From: Coraliomargarita sp. CAG:312
Lineage (GTDB): Bacteria; Verrucomicrobiota; Verrucomicrobiia; Opitutales; Intestinicryptomonadaceae
Reading direction: 5' to 3'
DNA: 5,666 bases
NCBI GenBank assembly: GCA_000438015.1
Contig: FR901564.1
Coordinates: 6,169 to 11,834 of the forward strand
This document shows positions 4,511-5,666 of this stretch, piece after piece. The position numbers and the translations under genes are program-made. How positions within the stretch are numbered: the stretch's first letter is position 1; every line of letters starts with the position of its first letter. The notes beneath the pieces are model-generated. The model was not told where the DNA came from. It made no database searches and saw only the letters and a program-made list of their open reading frames with translations.

Positions 4511-5666
4511 ATGGAAAATAAAGAATTTACATATCCGGAACCCGCAGGGCTTGCGGAAGGCAGAATCGGAGAAAAAATGATTGTCAACCTTGGGCCTTCG
4601 CATCCGGCAACGCACGGCGTTTTGCGCTTAAAGCTTGAATTGGACGGAGATTTAATCACCCGTTGCGACCCTATGGTTGGTTATCTCCACCGCGGACAGG
4701 AAAAAATGGCGGAAAACCTGACTTACAATCAGTTTATACCGTTTACGGACCGTTTGGACTATTTAGCGCCGATGTGCAACAATATAGCCTACGCGCAGTG
4801 CGTCGAAAAGCTTGCGGGCATCGAAGTCACGGAAAGGTGCAAGGCTATACGCGTTATTTGCTGCGAACTTTCCCGCATGGCGAGCCATCTTGTTGGCCTC
4901 GCCGCTTACGGAATGGATTCCGGCTCTTGGACGGTTTTCATGTACTGCTATACGCAGCGTGAAAAACTTTGTACGCTATTTGAGCAGCTCACCGGCGCGC
5001 GCATGACATCTTCTTACGCACGCATAGGGGGGCTTGCCCGCGATCTTCCCGAAGGGTGGCTTGGGAATGTAAATGAATTCGCCAACCAGTTCCTTCCGGC
5101 TTTGGACGAAATAGACTCTCTTATTACGCGAAACAAGATATTTATGGACAGAGCCGTGGGAATAGGCGTAATAACTCCCGAACAGGCTATGCAATGGGGG
5201 CTAACCGGGGCGAATCTGCGCGGCAGCGGCGTTGCAACGGACCTCCGCAAGGATGTTCCGTATTTGGGATATGAGAATTACGAGTTCGATGTGGCCATAG
5301 GCATGCACGGAGACTGCTACGACCGCTGGCTTGTCCGCATAGAGGAAATGCGGCAAAGCGTGAGAATCGTGCGCCAGGCAATAGAAAAAATGCCAGACGG
5401 CCCGGTGAATGTATCCGATAAAATGATTTCCCTCCCTAAGAAAGACAATGTACTGCGCAATATGGAGGACTTGATAAACAATTTTGTCCTTATAACGCAG
5501 GGGCCGGATATTCCGGAGGGAGAGGCTTATTTTGAAGCGGATAATCCTAAAGGGGCTCTCGGCTTCTACGTGATGAGCAAGGGCGGCGGCGTACCGTACC
5601 GCGTAAAAGTGCGTTCGCCTTCGTTTGTGAGCCTCAGCGCCCTGCAGGAAATTTTGCCCGGACACC
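4511..5666 (+). CDS. nuoD: NADH-quinone oxidoreductase subunit D (49 kDa subunit), 3' truncated by window
   Basis: 385 complete codons are visible, and the frame runs off the right edge. Compared with the roughly 400-410 residues of the family, about 25 C-terminal residues are missing (the 'ASLDPVMGDVDR'-type ending). NuoD evolved from the NiFe-hydrogenase large subunit and, with NuoB, forms the quinone-binding cavity of complex I. Key residues are present: the quinone-site histidine in GPSHPATHG (H35, equivalent to Thermus Nqo4 H38) and the tyrosine in DRLDYL (Y84, equivalent to Y87). Also visible: VGYLHRGQEK (56-65), ELSRMASHLVGL, the family blocks SSYARIGGLARDLPEGW, GLTGANLRGSGV, and PYRVKVRSPSFVSL near the C-terminus. 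There is no frameshift. The Shine-Dalgarno AGGGGG (4498-4503) is seven bases before the ATG. It continues the nuoB-nuoC operon; nuoE/F or later genes should follow outside the window. Confidence 0.97.
   Translation, partial: MENKEFTYPEPAGLAEGRIGEKMIVNLGPSHPATHGVLRLKLELDGDLITRCDPMVGYLHRGQEKMAENLTYNQFIPFTDRLDYLAPMCNNIAYAQCVEKLAGIEVTERCKAIRVICCELSRMASHLVGLAAYGMDSGSWTVFMYCYTQREKLCTLFEQLTGARMTSSYARIGGLARDLPEGWLGNVNEFANQFLPALDEIDSLITRNKIFMDRAVGIGVITPEQAMQWGLTGANLRGSGVATDLRKDVPYLGYENYEFDVAIGMHGDCYDRWLVRIEEMRQSVRIVRQAIEKMPDGPVNVSDKMISLPKKDNVLRNMEDLINNFVLITQGPDIPEGEAYFEADNPKGALGFYVMSKGGGVPYRVKVRSPSFVSLSALQEILPGH

Noticed and set aside
5201..5665. A 154-codon minus-strand frame opposite nuoD
   Set aside because: It lies wholly inside the conserved nuoD coding sequence and shows no family features, so it is a shadow of nuoD.
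1..5666. tRNA, rRNA, CRISPR array or insertion sequence
   Set aside because: No cloverleaf-like arms with a CCA end, no regularly spaced repeats, no transposase and no terminal inverted repeats were found on reading both strands.

Overview
All genes recognised here lie on the + strand. The window joins two unrelated blocks: the end of a phage head-packaging cassette (about 1-2246) and a bacterial chromosomal segment (about 2250-5666) that leads into the operon for respiratory complex I. The best guess for the host is a Verrucomicrobia-type bacterium, perhaps Opitutales. The basis is the look of the HU protein, the separate (unfused) nuoC and nuoD, and the NuoD and cupin sequences as I recall such families. 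This is recognition from memory, not a search, and is only moderately secure.

Phage block. The 3' end of a small winged-helix protein gene (1-194) is followed by a gene whose C-terminal half resembles the Mu gp27-like small terminase family (DUF3486, 196-861), and then by a full-length Mu gp28-like large terminase (863-2212). The genes are 1 bp apart. This order matches Mu-like prophages, where a portal gene (gp29/DUF935-like) should come next. Instead, a near-perfect Shine-Dalgarno at the terminase 3' end leads to only 14 codons (2202-2246), after which the sequence becomes AT-rich and non-coding. This suggests a prophage remnant cut just inside the next gene, or a junction of another kind.

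Middle. The 309 bases from 2247 to 2555 hold no convincing gene. They contain long T and A tracts, a 12-bp direct repeat 148 bp apart, a weak promoter candidate and a 13-bp palindrome just upstream of the HU gene. An HU-family nucleoid protein (2556-2831) with the codon choice of a highly expressed gene follows and ends in a textbook intrinsic terminator (2866-2903). A small cupin protein (2932-3267) starts 28 nt after the terminator T tract.

Respiratory block. After a 101-bp AT-rich gap come nuoB (3369-3878), nuoC (3888-4499) and nuoD (4511 to the window edge, lacking roughly the last 25 residues). These encode the connecting arm of NADH:quinone oxidoreductase: NuoB carries cluster N2, and NuoB/NuoD form the quinone site. 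Ligand and quinone-site residues are all present. nuoA, normally the first gene of the operon, is not in front of nuoB.

I do not see a clearly new biological system. The most informative points are the abrupt phage-host junction, the altered N-terminus of the gp27-like protein, and the missing nuoA.
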